From: Paractinoplanes brasiliensis
GTDB taxonomy: Bacteria; Actinomycetota; Actinomycetes; Mycobacteriales; Micromonosporaceae
Length of the DNA stretch: 64,000 bases
NCBI RefSeq assembly: GCF_004362215.1
Contig: NZ_SNWR01000002.1
Span: forward strand, 1,178,001-1,242,000
Direction: 5' to 3'
Positions 24,422-32,398 of this stretch are shown piece after piece (the stretch's first letter is position 1; each line of letters starts with the position of its first letter). A program made the position numbers and the translations under genes. Under the pieces are notes generated by a model. The model worked only from the letters and a program-made list of their open reading frames with translations, was not told where the DNA came from and did no database searches.

Positions 24422-24696
24422 GACTCGATCCCCTCGACGAGCACATCACCGGACGGCTGCGCGATCGCCCGGGCCTCGACGAGCGCCAGGCTGCGGGCGG
24501 CGTTGCCGCACGGGAATCCGTACGCCTGCCGCACGCGCTCGGAGGCCTCGGTCAGGGCCTGCCGGCTCACGGCGACGAACTCGCCGACCGGGATCCGCTG
24601 CCCCGCCGAGAAGAAGTCCTCGACCACTGTCGAAGGTGAATAGATCCTCTGCGCCACGCCGTCCGGCCAGCGCACCAACACGTACCGTTCCGGCAT
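24418..24696 (-). CDS. MSMEG_0570-family small nitrogen-starvation protein
   Basis: 92 residues, starting ERYVLVRWPDGVAQRIYSPS, a pattern typical of the MSMEG_0570 family associated with this cluster. It contains one Cys (YGFPCGNAA) and a central helix (VAVSRQALTEASERVRQAYG). No catalytic motif is known. It is the first gene of the operon, overlapping the flavoprotein start by four bases. The region upstream (24768-24783) contains a GlnR-box-like element, which suits nitrogen control. Confidence 0.85.
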   Translation of the reverse strand: MPERYVLVRWPDGVAQRIYSPSTVVEDFFSAGQRIPVGEFVAVSRQALTEASERVRQAYGFPCGNAARSLALVEARAIAQPSGDVLVEGIES

Positions 24697-24767
24697 GGCG
24701 TACCCCTGATCCGGCCCGTCCGCCCAGGTGAGGCGGCTGGTGATGGAGCCCAGTCAAGGAATCCGCG

Positions 24768-24783
24768 GTTTCGCCGAGGTTTC
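24768..24783 (-). promoter_or_regulatory. Possible GlnR box upstream of the Nit1C-type operon
   Basis: On the minus strand GAAAC-n6-GAAAC (forward GTTTC-n6-GTTTC) resembles the GlnR half-site pattern GTnAC-n6-GaAAC of actinomycetes. It lies 72 bases before the first start, with a TTGACT hexamer at 24757-24752 between. Match by eye only; the a-site is imperfect. Confidence 0.35.
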
Positions 24784-25002
24784 ATCCGGAACAAGCGGCC
24801 GTTAGATGCTCCTCACATCGGCCTCGCATGTCAGCGGCGTTACCGGCATGCTGCGCGCGGGCGCCGTCCGGTCCCGCACCGGGGCTCGGGGCAGGCGCGG
24901 GACCGGAGACCGGGGCTCGACCGGCCCACCGGATCGGACTCGGCGATCGGCACCGGTCCAGGTGGATCGGATTGCCGTGCAGGCCGGGATGCGCGTCCCT
25001 CC
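24784..25002. other. Spacer upstream of the Nit1C-type operon
   Basis: Noncoding stretch between the GlnR-like box and the truncated MFS gene. I see no credible gene, promoter or repeat in it. Confidence 0.5.
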
Positions 25003-25215
25003 TCACCCTTCCACTGACGTCGGCGCCGGCCCGCGGTGGTGGGTCTCGTACATCCGAATCGCGACGATGACGCCGGAGGTGGCGGTGAGCGCGGCGACGA
25101 GCCAGATCGCGGCGCGCAGGCCGAACAGGTCGGCGGTGATCCCGGCGATCAGAGCGCCGGCGGCGTAGCCGAGATCGCGCCACAGTCGGTAGACGCCGAC
25201 GGCGCGGGCCCGCGA
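25003..25215 (-). pseudogene. C-terminal fragment of an MFS transporter
   Basis: The minus strand reads in one frame, RARAVGVYRLWRDLGYAAGA followed by LIAGITADLFGLRAAIWLVA, and ends in TGA at 25005-25003. This is the last two transmembrane helices of a major facilitator transporter, including the conserved R-x3-G region before helix 11. There is no start and no upstream part; the sequence changes abruptly near 25215. Ten or so helices have been lost by deletion. Confidence 0.75.
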
Positions 25216-25269
25216 CCGGCTACGACTACCTCGGCCCGGCCGAGCCCGGCTCCGGGACCGGATACCGCA

Positions 25270-25737
25270 TCAGCGTCCGCGGCGCCGTGCGACCGGTCGA
25301 TGACCGTCAGCCCCGGACGCCTCGGCCGTGACCACCCGCAACGCGAAGTCGCGCGTCTGGGCCGGCAGGCCGGCGGCCTCGATCCGCGACGCCAGCATCT
25401 CGCGTACCTCCGGCAGCCCTGACGGCACGCGCACGGCGTTGATCGCCAGATGCGCCGCGGCCAGGGCACGGGCCAGGCCGAGGACCCGCCAAGGTCGGTG
25501 TTGCAGCAGCGTGAGCATGTCCTGCCCGGCGAAGCGTTGCAGAACGAGGCCGGTCCGGCCGCCGCAGTCCACAACCTCGATCAGCCGCGGGGCGACACCG
25601 TGACCGTCCAGCGCGGTCAGTGCCGCCGCCTCGGCTCGGTGGCCGCCGGACCCGGGCCGGAAGAGCTTGACGACCGCGTCGTCGCCCCAGGCGTGCACGT
25701 CGGCCTCGCGGCCCGCTCCGATCTTCGCTCCGATCAC
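25270..25737 (-). CDS. Truncated phosphotransferase (APH/kinase-like) protein
   Basis: 155 residues. The N-terminal kinase lobe is present (KIGAGREADVHAWGDDAVVK, glycine-rich loop and ATP-anchoring Lys; then VLQRFAGQDMLTLL), but the frame ends shortly after residue ~140 with unrelated ADGHRPVARRRGR. The catalytic HxDxxxxN and DFG-like motifs of aminoglycoside phosphotransferases are missing. The gene is therefore probably a 3'-truncated remnant, created by the same deletion that removed the front of the MFS gene next to it. It follows the methyltransferase gene by 33 bases. Confidence 0.7.
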   Translation of the reverse strand: MIGAKIGAGREADVHAWGDDAVVKLFRPGSGGHRAEAAALTALDGHGVAPRLIEVVDCGGRTGLVLQRFAGQDMLTLLQHRPWRVLGLARALAAAHLAINAVRVPSGLPEVREMLASRIEAAGLPAQTRDFALRVVTAEASGADGHRPVARRRGR

Positions 25738-25770
25738 GGCAGCGTCCTCCGACCGTCGGGGCGGGCGATG

Positions 25771-26406
25771 TCAGTCGCGTGCCGGATTGCGGGCGTGGAC
25801 GCGTTCGACGGTGCCGGCCTTGAGCCGTTCGACCTCCACGATGTCGAACCCGGCGGCGCGGACCAGCGGGAGCTGGCGGCGGGTGAAGTGCTCCCCGGCC
25901 GCGCGGATGGTCACCCGCTCGAGCAGCCACTGCGCGGCCCGGATCGGCGGCCAGGAGCTGCCGATGTGATCCACCAACAGCAGCCTGCCACCGGGCGCCA
26001 ACACACGCTTCATCTGGCCGATCGCGGCAGGCGGGTCCGGGATTGTGCACAGCGACAGCGCGCAGACCACTGTGTCGAACGACTCGTCAGCAAATGGAAG
26101 GGCTTGAGCATCGCCGGTGTGCAGGTCGACGTCGCGGCCGAGGCCGGCGGCACGCTGTCTGGCTATGGCCAGCATCGCCGGGCTCAGCTCGAGCCCGGTG
26201 ATCGTCGTGCCGGGCGGGTAGTGCGGCAAGTTGAGGCCGGTGCCGATCGCGACCTCCAGGACCCGGCCCTGGGCGCGGGCGCCGAGCCATTGCCGGCCCC
26301 CGCTGAACCAGACCTTCTCGAAGAAGGCGATCTGCTTGTCGTAGCCCGGTGCGCTCTTCTCCCAAGCGCGCAGGACCTTGGCCGTCTCGTCTGATGTCGT
26401 GGTCAT
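25771..26406 (-). CDS. SAM-dependent methyltransferase (UbiE-like)
   Basis: 211 residues from ATG 26406. Motif I is VLEVAIGTGLNLPHYPPG, followed by TGLELSPAML, DAQALPFADESFDTVVCA and LAPGGRLLLVDHIGSSW, the usual order for class I methyltransferases. An N-terminal YDKQIAFFEKVWFSGGRQW precedes it. It lies 34 bases after a TetR gene and 33 before the truncated phosphotransferase gene, suggesting an operon (tetR - methyltransferase - phosphotransferase) that may have been a resistance or detoxification unit with the lost MFS exporter. Substrate unknown. Confidence 0.88.
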   Translation of the reverse strand: MTTTSDETAKVLRAWEKSAPGYDKQIAFFEKVWFSGGRQWLGARAQGRVLEVAIGTGLNLPHYPPGTTITGLELSPAMLAIARQRAAGLGRDVDLHTGDAQALPFADESFDTVVCALSLCTIPDPPAAIGQMKRVLAPGGRLLLVDHIGSSWPPIRAAQWLLERVTIRAAGEHFTRRQLPLVRAAGFDIVEVERLKAGTVERVHARNPARD

Positions 26407-26440
26407 GAGCTGCTCCAACCGGTCCCAGGTGAGCAAAAGG

Positions 26441-27052
26441 TCAGGCGGTAGGGGGTAGGTGGCCGAGCCCGTCGGCGGCTGCGGCGGTGATGACTCCGGT
26501 GATGACATGCCGGATCCGGTCGGCCGCCAGGTCCGGGTCGGGCTGCCCGGCGTCCCGCCAGGCGATGATCGCCTCGACCGCCACCGTGGGGGCCAGCTGC
26601 GCTGCCCATCGGGCCCACGCCGGATCGGTGACGACCTGCGAGATCTGCGTGTGGGCGATCTCGGTGACCTGCGCGTGGAACCGGTCTGCCAAGGCCTTGA
26701 ACTCCGGCTCCCGGGCGGCGTGCACGAACAGCAGCCGGAATCCGTCCGGCTCGGCGATCGCCGCCTTGAGCAGCCCATCGATGCTGGCATCGGTGAACCC
26801 GCCCACCGGCTCGGCCACAAGATCCGACATGACGGCGCAGAACCGGTCCAGCACCGCCTGGTACAGGTCGGTCTTGGAGTCGAAATGCCGATAGAGGATC
26901 ACGCGGGTGATCCCGGCCTCGGCCGCGATGTCATCCAGGCCCGTCGCGGCGAACCCGTTGCGCGCGAACGCCGTCGTCGCCGCCGCGAGGATCTGCTCAC
27001 GGCGCTGCGCACGCGGCAGCCGCCGCACGGGCTCCGCCCTCGCCTCCGCCAC
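26441..27052 (-). CDS. TetR/AcrR family transcriptional regulator
   Basis: 203 residues from GTG 27052, six bases after GGGAGGG; an upstream start at 27067 has no ribosome site. The N-terminal helix-turn-helix is clear (REQILAAATTAFARNGFAAT, LDDIAAEAGITRVILYRHF), followed by an all-helical ligand domain. It leads the operon with the methyltransferase and probably represses it and itself. A partial inverted repeat (GTGTC...CTT / AAG...GACAC) upstream, at about 27082-27117, could be its operator. Confidence 0.9.
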   Translation of the reverse strand: MAEARAEPVRRLPRAQRREQILAAATTAFARNGFAATGLDDIAAEAGITRVILYRHFDSKTDLYQAVLDRFCAVMSDLVAEPVGGFTDASIDGLLKAAIAEPDGFRLLFVHAAREPEFKALADRFHAQVTEIAHTQISQVVTDPAWARWAAQLAPTVAVEAIIAWRDAGQPDPDLAADRIRHVITGVITAAAADGLGHLPPTA

Positions 27053-27247
27053 GAGACACCCTCCCACGCTTGTTGACTCCGAAGTGTCCTTCTGCCTATG
27101 TTGCCTTTCAAGTAGACACCGGCCAAGGCGTCGACGGGGAAGCAGCCGAGGTGCGCGCCCGTATCGACTCCCTCGCCGCGGCCCCGCTCCTGACCCACCC
27201 GAGCCCCGACGCCACCCACCTCCGGAGTGAGCATCGCCGAGCGCGGC

Positions 27248-27281
27248 GAGACGCCCTCCGGCAATTGCCGGAGGGCGTCTC
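27248..27281 (-). terminator. 17-bp perfect hairpin after the secreted-protein gene
   Basis: GAGACGCCCTCCGGCAA and its exact reverse complement adjoin with no loop bases, giving a 34-base perfect palindrome. It begins 12 bases after the stop of the minus-strand gene at 27293. No U-run is present, as is usual for high-GC actinomycete terminators. Confidence 0.8.
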
Positions 27282-27292
27282 CATCGGGGGGA

Positions 27293-28195
27293 TCAGTTGG
27301 CGCAGATGGCGTACCCGCGCAGACGCCACGACCCGGAAAGGCCGTCGGCGTCCTCGACGGCGTTGATCACGCCACCGGGGCCGGCCTTGCCCAGCCGGTG
27401 CACGTGCGTCTCGCCGGCGCCGCCGCCGGACGGGCCGGTCAGGTCGAAGCCGAGGCTGTGGACCTGTTCGTCCGAGTCGCACTGCGGCGCCACCGACTTG
27501 GCAGCGTCGGAGTCGAACCCGTCGGCCGCGCCGACCGGGTGCTGGCCGGCGACCGGGTTCACACACACGGCGGTCGCGTACGTACGCCAGTTGCCGCTGA
27601 ACCCGGTCTGGTCCTCGAATCCCGTCGCGGTCACCTCGGTGCCCTCCGCGTTGGGCCGGATCCCGGTGAGCACCACCTGGCTGCGGTCGGACGGGTTGTT
27701 GTACCAGGCCTCGCCGCCCATCCCGATCACGCGCTTGCCGGGGCTGCAGGTGGCCGTCGCCCCGAGGGAGGCCGGGGAGCTGAAGGCGGACTGGGCGTTC
27801 TGGTACTCCAGGCCGGGCAGGGACGAGTTCGGAGCACAGATGACCGTGCCCTCGATCCGCCAGTTGGCCGTGGTGCCGGATTCCTGCTCGCTCGCGACGA
27901 TGCCGAACCCGCTGCCCGAGGTTCCCGAGCCGCTCGGCACCGCGGCCAGGATGCGCACCTGGGTCGTGCCCACGATGGTGGCGGTGCCGCCGATCGCGTT
28001 CTGCAACGGCGGGCATTCGATGCTGAGCTGCTTGAGCGCCACCGAGTTGGAGGCGGAGACGCCGCCGCGTTCCTGCAGGCCGCTCACCGCCGACGCGGGC
28101 GACGCGACAGCGGCGACGCTCGTGGCGGCGCCGGCGAGCACCGCGGCCGTGAGGGCGAAACGGCGCCACGGATGGGTGGAGGTCGTAGTCGACAA
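27293..28195 (-). CDS. Secreted protein of unknown function with repeated Cys/Trp motifs
   Basis: 300 residues. A twin-Arg-like but Sec-type signal peptide (RRFALTAAVLAGAATSVAAV, cleaved near ASA) leads into a mature domain. Three related segments are visible: IECPPLQNAIGGTATIVGTT, ATCSPGKRVIGMGGEAWYNN and APQCDSDEQVHSLGFDLTGP. Each is followed by a strand ending in a WR.. ..ICA/VCV motif (NWRIEGTVICAP, NWRTYATAVCVN, SWRLRGYAICAN). This suggests a three-bladed or threefold repeat stabilised by disulfides. A ribosome site GAAAGGAC precedes the start, and a strong hairpin follows the stop. I cannot assign a function. Confidence 0.8.
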   Translation of the reverse strand: MSTTTSTHPWRRFALTAAVLAGAATSVAAVASPASAVSGLQERGGVSASNSVALKQLSIECPPLQNAIGGTATIVGTTQVRILAAVPSGSGTSGSGFGIVASEQESGTTANWRIEGTVICAPNSSLPGLEYQNAQSAFSSPASLGATATCSPGKRVIGMGGEAWYNNPSDRSQVVLTGIRPNAEGTEVTATGFEDQTGFSGNWRTYATAVCVNPVAGQHPVGAADGFDSDAAKSVAPQCDSDEQVHSLGFDLTGPSGGGAGETHVHRLGKAGPGGVINAVEDADGLSGSWRLRGYAICAN

Positions 28196-28275
28196 CAGAC
28201 TGTCCTTTCACGTGGTTGGTTGTTGCTGTTCCCGACTGTTCCGGCAAGCGCTCGCAGCCATCTTCCACGGCGCTC

Positions 28276-31194
28276 TCAGACAGTTGTCAGGCCCGCGACA
28301 ACACCGGTTGACCGCCCGGCCGGCAGCATCCGGATCACCGCGTCCACGGTCAGCAGCTCACCCGCCCGTACGAGGTCGCTCCCGCCCGGCCACCGGGTGA
28401 TTTCCCCGTACGCGTCGTCGAGCTGCCGCCGGATCCACGGCGAGACGTCCACCTCGCACCGCTGCAGCTGACGTTGCGCCGAGCCCAGCACCAACGCGGC
28501 CGTACGGCCGGGTCCACCGCGGACCAGCGCGCACGCGCAGCCCGCGATCGCCTCGGCCACCCAGAGCCGCTGGTCCGTGCGCGCGACCTCGTCGGCGAAG
28601 GTCGCGAACCACCGCAGGGCGGCGGCATGGTCCCCGGTGGCGAGATGAGCCCAGCCGAGCTTGATCCGGTAGCCCAGCATCCCGTCGGGAACGTCCCGCA
28701 GCTCACTCAGCCCGCTGGTCAGCACCTCCACCGCCACGACGCCCTGACCGGCCTCGATGAGCGCCTGTGCCGCGTTGATGCGGGTGCCGGCCCGCAACGC
28801 GAGCGAGTCGACACCGTCCAGCATGGTCAGGGCCTCCAGGGCAACCTCGGCCGCGCGCGCCGGGTGGCCCGCCGCGACGTGGGCGTACGCGAGGTAGCCC
28901 AGCGCCTCGGGCAGCCGGCGCGGGACACCAGCGCGAGCGGCCCGGACCGCGGCCTCGGCACACCGTACGGTCTCCTCGGCGTCACCGCGGTCGTCCGCCA
29001 GGCCCGTGAGCAGGGCGTACGCGGTGACGAGCCAGTCCTGATCACCGGCCGCGGCGAGCGCAGCGGTGCCCCGGACGGCCATGTCGGCGGCCTCGGCGAG
29101 GCGACCGAGGTTGCGCAGGAACGTCGCCCGCAGCACGTCCGCGCGAGCCGGCCACGACGGCGTGCCCGCGAGCCGGTCCGCGAGCCGGTCGAGCCACGTC
29201 AGGGCCGGCTCCGGTTCCTCCCGCCAGAGCCAGTACAGAACCATCGAGATGGCCAGGTCGCCGACGTCCGCGTCGTCGCCGGGGCGGTCCATGCCGTGCT
29301 GGAGCGCGGCGAGGAAGTCGGCGTAGCCGCTGTCGATCCGGGCGAGCAGTTTGTCGTCGAGGAACTGCGGGTCCCGGCACCGACCGGCGTGGTAACGGAA
29401 GTGCGCGGCCCGCGCGCGGGTCCGTTCGTCCCCGTGCCGATGGTCCCGCTCCAGGTACGCGGAGATCATCGCCGGCACCGAGTAGCGCACCTCCGGGCCG
29501 TCCCGATGCGCGGTGACCAGCCCGAGGGCGGTGAGCCGCTCGACCGCCGTGTCGGACCCGGCGCCCGCGCACACCGCCCGTACGGCGGGAACGCCGAACC
29601 GGCCGCTGAACGCGCACAACCGCAGCAGCACCCGCCGTTCCGCGGGGCGCAGCCGTTCGTAGCTCCACCCGATCGCGGCGTCCAGGGGCCCGGCCACGTC
29701 GTGGGCGGCCACAGGCTCCCGCAGCGACCCCACCAGCCGGTCGGCGACCTCGTCGATCGGCTGGTGGGCGGCGAGCGCGGCCGCCGTCTCGATGGCCAGC
29801 GGCAGTCCGCCCAGGTCCCGGCACAACCGGCCGACGCGCGACACCAACGCCGGGCCGTCCGGCCAGGCGGCGAGGAAGGGATGGGGAACCCGTTCGAGGA
29901 ACAGGGTCACGGCCGCGGCGGCGGCTGCCTCCTCCGGGTCCGCGTCCGCGTCCGGCGCCGGCAGCGGCCGCACCGGAAACTCGATCTCCCCGGGCACGCC
30001 GAGCCGCTCCCGGCTGGTCACCATCGCCACCGCACCGGGGCAGCGGGACAACAGGTCCACCAGGAACTCGTGGGCGGGCCTCGCCTGCCCGGAGCAGTCC
30101 ACCAGCAGGAGCAGTTCCCCCGGGCCGGCCGCCGCGGCGAGGGCGGCCGCCGGGTCCGGTCCGGCGCGGCCCGCACCGTACGCGCGGGCGAACACGTCCG
30201 GCACGTCCGCCGCGGCACGTACCCGCGACAGGTCGACGAAAACGGCGTCGGCGTCCCACTTGCGGCGGGCCACCTCGACGGCGAGCCGTGTCTTGCCCAC
30301 GCCGCCGGGGCCGGTCAGGGTGATCAGCCGGTGCCCGCCGCCGAGCATCCGGATCAACTGGTCCGCCTCGGCTTCCCGCCCCACGATCGGGGACACCGGC
30401 TCGGGGACCGCGACCGGCATCACCCGTACGGCGCCGGGCTGCTCGGCCGCGTTCCCCGTTTCCCGCGCGATCAGCCGCTCGTACGCGTTCGCCATGGCGG
30501 GCCCGGGATCCAGGCCGGTCTCGTCGACCTGCGCCCGGCGGTAGGAGTGGTACTGCGCGACCGCGTCGGCGGACCGGCCCTCGACGGCGAGGGCACGCAT
30601 CAGCAGGATCCGGGACTGCTCGCGCAGCGGGTCCTCGGCGATCGAGCGGCGCAGGTAGGCCGACGCGGTGGCGGTGTCGCCGGCCTCCAGCAGCCGGGCC
30701 GCGGCCCGTTCCACCCAGGACAGCTTGATTTCGCTCAGCCGCCTGGCCTCGTCCCGCAGCGCCGGGATGTCGCTCATCCCCAGGTAGGCCTCGCCCCGCC
30801 AGAGCGCCAGCCCGGCGGCGAGCAGGTCACGCACGGCCGCCGGTTCGCAGTCCTCCACCCGGTGGCCCGTGACCAGCGCCTCGAAGGCGGACGCGTCCAG
30901 GTCGGCCGGCTCCGCCAGCAGCACGTATCCCGGGCCCCGGCGTTCCAGCCCCAGCCCGGCGGCGGCCAGGGTCCGGCGTAGCCGCCACACCTGGCTGTGC
31001 AGCGCCGCGGCCGGGTCCCGCGGTCCCTCGTCCGGCCACAACAACCGGACCAGCCGGTCGGACGGCATGATCCGCCCGGCGGCGGCGCACAGCAGAGCGG
31101 CCAGCCGCTCCTGGCGACGCCCGCCGAGGGGCACGGCCTCACCGTCCGCCCCGGTCAGTTCGACGGGACCGAGGACCCGCAGCCGGGTGGTCAA
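28276..31194 (-). CDS. SARP/AfsR-type regulator with BTAD, NB-ARC ATPase and helical repeats
   Basis: About 972 residues from a TTG at 31194 that overlaps the methyltransferase stop; the long open frame further upstream is a shadow of that gene. Order: OmpR-like DNA-binding domain (1-95, RLRVLGPVELTGADGEAVPL), bacterial transcriptional activation domain (about 100-245), NTPase with P-loop LTGPGGVGKTRLAVEVARR (near 290), and TPR-like repeats to the C-terminus. Such proteins are activators of secondary metabolism in actinomycetes. It is co-transcribed with a methyltransferase, but no biosynthetic gene cluster lies in view. Its targets may be elsewhere. Confidence 0.9.
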   Translation of the reverse strand: MTTRLRVLGPVELTGADGEAVPLGGRRQERLAALLCAAAGRIMPSDRLVRLLWPDEGPRDPAAALHSQVWRLRRTLAAAGLGLERRGPGYVLLAEPADLDASAFEALVTGHRVEDCEPAAVRDLLAAGLALWRGEAYLGMSDIPALRDEARRLSEIKLSWVERAAARLLEAGDTATASAYLRRSIAEDPLREQSRILLMRALAVEGRSADAVAQYHSYRRAQVDETGLDPGPAMANAYERLIARETGNAAEQPGAVRVMPVAVPEPVSPIVGREAEADQLIRMLGGGHRLITLTGPGGVGKTRLAVEVARRKWDADAVFVDLSRVRAAADVPDVFARAYGAGRAGPDPAAALAAAAGPGELLLLVDCSGQARPAHEFLVDLLSRCPGAVAMVTSRERLGVPGEIEFPVRPLPAPDADADPEEAAAAAAVTLFLERVPHPFLAAWPDGPALVSRVGRLCRDLGGLPLAIETAAALAAHQPIDEVADRLVGSLREPVAAHDVAGPLDAAIGWSYERLRPAERRVLLRLCAFSGRFGVPAVRAVCAGAGSDTAVERLTALGLVTAHRDGPEVRYSVPAMISAYLERDHRHGDERTRARAAHFRYHAGRCRDPQFLDDKLLARIDSGYADFLAALQHGMDRPGDDADVGDLAISMVLYWLWREEPEPALTWLDRLADRLAGTPSWPARADVLRATFLRNLGRLAEAADMAVRGTAALAAAGDQDWLVTAYALLTGLADDRGDAEETVRCAEAAVRAARAGVPRRLPEALGYLAYAHVAAGHPARAAEVALEALTMLDGVDSLALRAGTRINAAQALIEAGQGVVAVEVLTSGLSELRDVPDGMLGYRIKLGWAHLATGDHAAALRWFATFADEVARTDQRLWVAEAIAGCACALVRGGPGRTAALVLGSAQRQLQRCEVDVSPWIRRQLDDAYGEITRWPGGSDLVRAGELLTVDAVIRMLPAGRSTGVVAGLTTV

Positions 31195-32258
31195 CGCTCC
31201 AGCCGGTAGAGGCGGAAGAAGTCGTCGTGGACCGGCAGCTCGACGCTGCGGGTGAAGCCGGCTTCCTTCGCCCACAGGTGCAGCGTGCCGGGGCGCAGCA
31301 CGGTGCCGGTCGCGGCGGAGCCCGGGTCGGTCAGCTGACTCGGCAGGCAATGGGTGACGCTCCAGCCGTACATCATCCGTTCGACCTCCGTGCCCGGGGC
31401 GGTGAACTGTTCCGCCACGCGCTCGTCGACGACCAGCACGACGCCGTCGGGCGCCAGCGCTGCCCGAGCGGCTTGCAGGGCTTCCACGGGCTGAGCCATG
31501 TCGTGCAGCGCCTCGAGGAAGAACACCAGGTCGTACGGGCCCTCGTCGGCCACCCGGGCGGCTTCGCCGTGCACGAAACGCACCCGGCCGTCGAGCCCGG
31601 CCGCGGCGGCGTGGCGGCGGGCGTCCTCGATCGACGCGGCGTCGGCGTCGATGCCGTCCACCCAGGCCCGGGGGAACGCCCGCGCGACCGACTGCACGGA
31701 CCAGCCCTGCCCGCAGCCGACGTCGGCGATCCTCGCGCGGGACGCCGACTCCAGCCGTGACACCACGTCGGGCATCGCGCCCAGCCAGGCCGTGGGCAGC
31801 TGATGGGTGAACGCCGGCCGGTTGATGTGGCCCTGGCCGTACCGGAACGCCGGGCCGTACGCGGCGTACGGGACGCCCTCGCCACTGCGGTAGGCGGCGG
31901 CCACCTGGGGCAGGACGCCTCCGATGCCGGCCAGCAGGTGGGCGAAGGGCGCGACGTGCGCCGGGTCGTCGGCGTCGGCGAGCACCCGGGCGTGCTCGGG
32001 GCCGAGCCGGTAACGGCGGTCCCCGTCCTGCTGGTCGACACTCAGCAGGCCCGCCACGGCCTGCTGCTCGAGCCACTCGACGGCGTAGCGCGGAGCTATG
32101 CCCGCCCGCGCGCTCAACTCGGCGGGGGTCAATGCGCCGTCCCGGCTGAGCACACGGTAGAGCCCGAGCTCCACGCCGAGGTAGATCGAACAGAGTTCCA
32201 GGGCCGAGATCGTCGCGGCGAACAGGCGCTCGGCGAGCTGGTCGGTGCGGTCGCTCAT
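31191..32258 (-). CDS. SAM-dependent methyltransferase with winged-helix dimerisation domain
   Basis: 355 residues. Residues ~1-100 form a winged-helix domain (VELGLYRVLSRDGALTPAEL, APRYAVEWLEQQAVAGLLSV) like that of O-methyltransferases and of the Rv2258c type. The catalytic part has motif I ADVGCGQGWSVQSVARAFP, DGIDADAASIEDARRHA and LVFFLEALHDMAQP. These enzymes methylate small molecules. It overlaps the SARP gene by four bases and is divergent from the LAL regulator at 32399, with a 140-base shared promoter region. Confidence 0.88.
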   Translation of the reverse strand: MSDRTDQLAERLFAATISALELCSIYLGVELGLYRVLSRDGALTPAELSARAGIAPRYAVEWLEQQAVAGLLSVDQQDGDRRYRLGPEHARVLADADDPAHVAPFAHLLAGIGGVLPQVAAAYRSGEGVPYAAYGPAFRYGQGHINRPAFTHQLPTAWLGAMPDVVSRLESASRARIADVGCGQGWSVQSVARAFPRAWVDGIDADAASIEDARRHAAAAGLDGRVRFVHGEAARVADEGPYDLVFFLEALHDMAQPVEALQAARAALAPDGVVLVVDERVAEQFTAPGTEVERMMYGWSVTHCLPSQLTDPGSAATGTVLRPGTLHLWAKEAGFTRSVELPVHDDFFRLYRLER

Positions 32259-32398
32259 GGTGACGGTCCTTTCCGGATGGTGTTGCGGTCACGTTCACAC
32301 TGGGCGGCGCCCGGCCGCGCCGGTATGGGTGACGGCACCCACCCGGGCACCCAAAAATCGCGTTCCCCGGCGCTGGTGGCGCGCGTAGGGTCGGTTTC

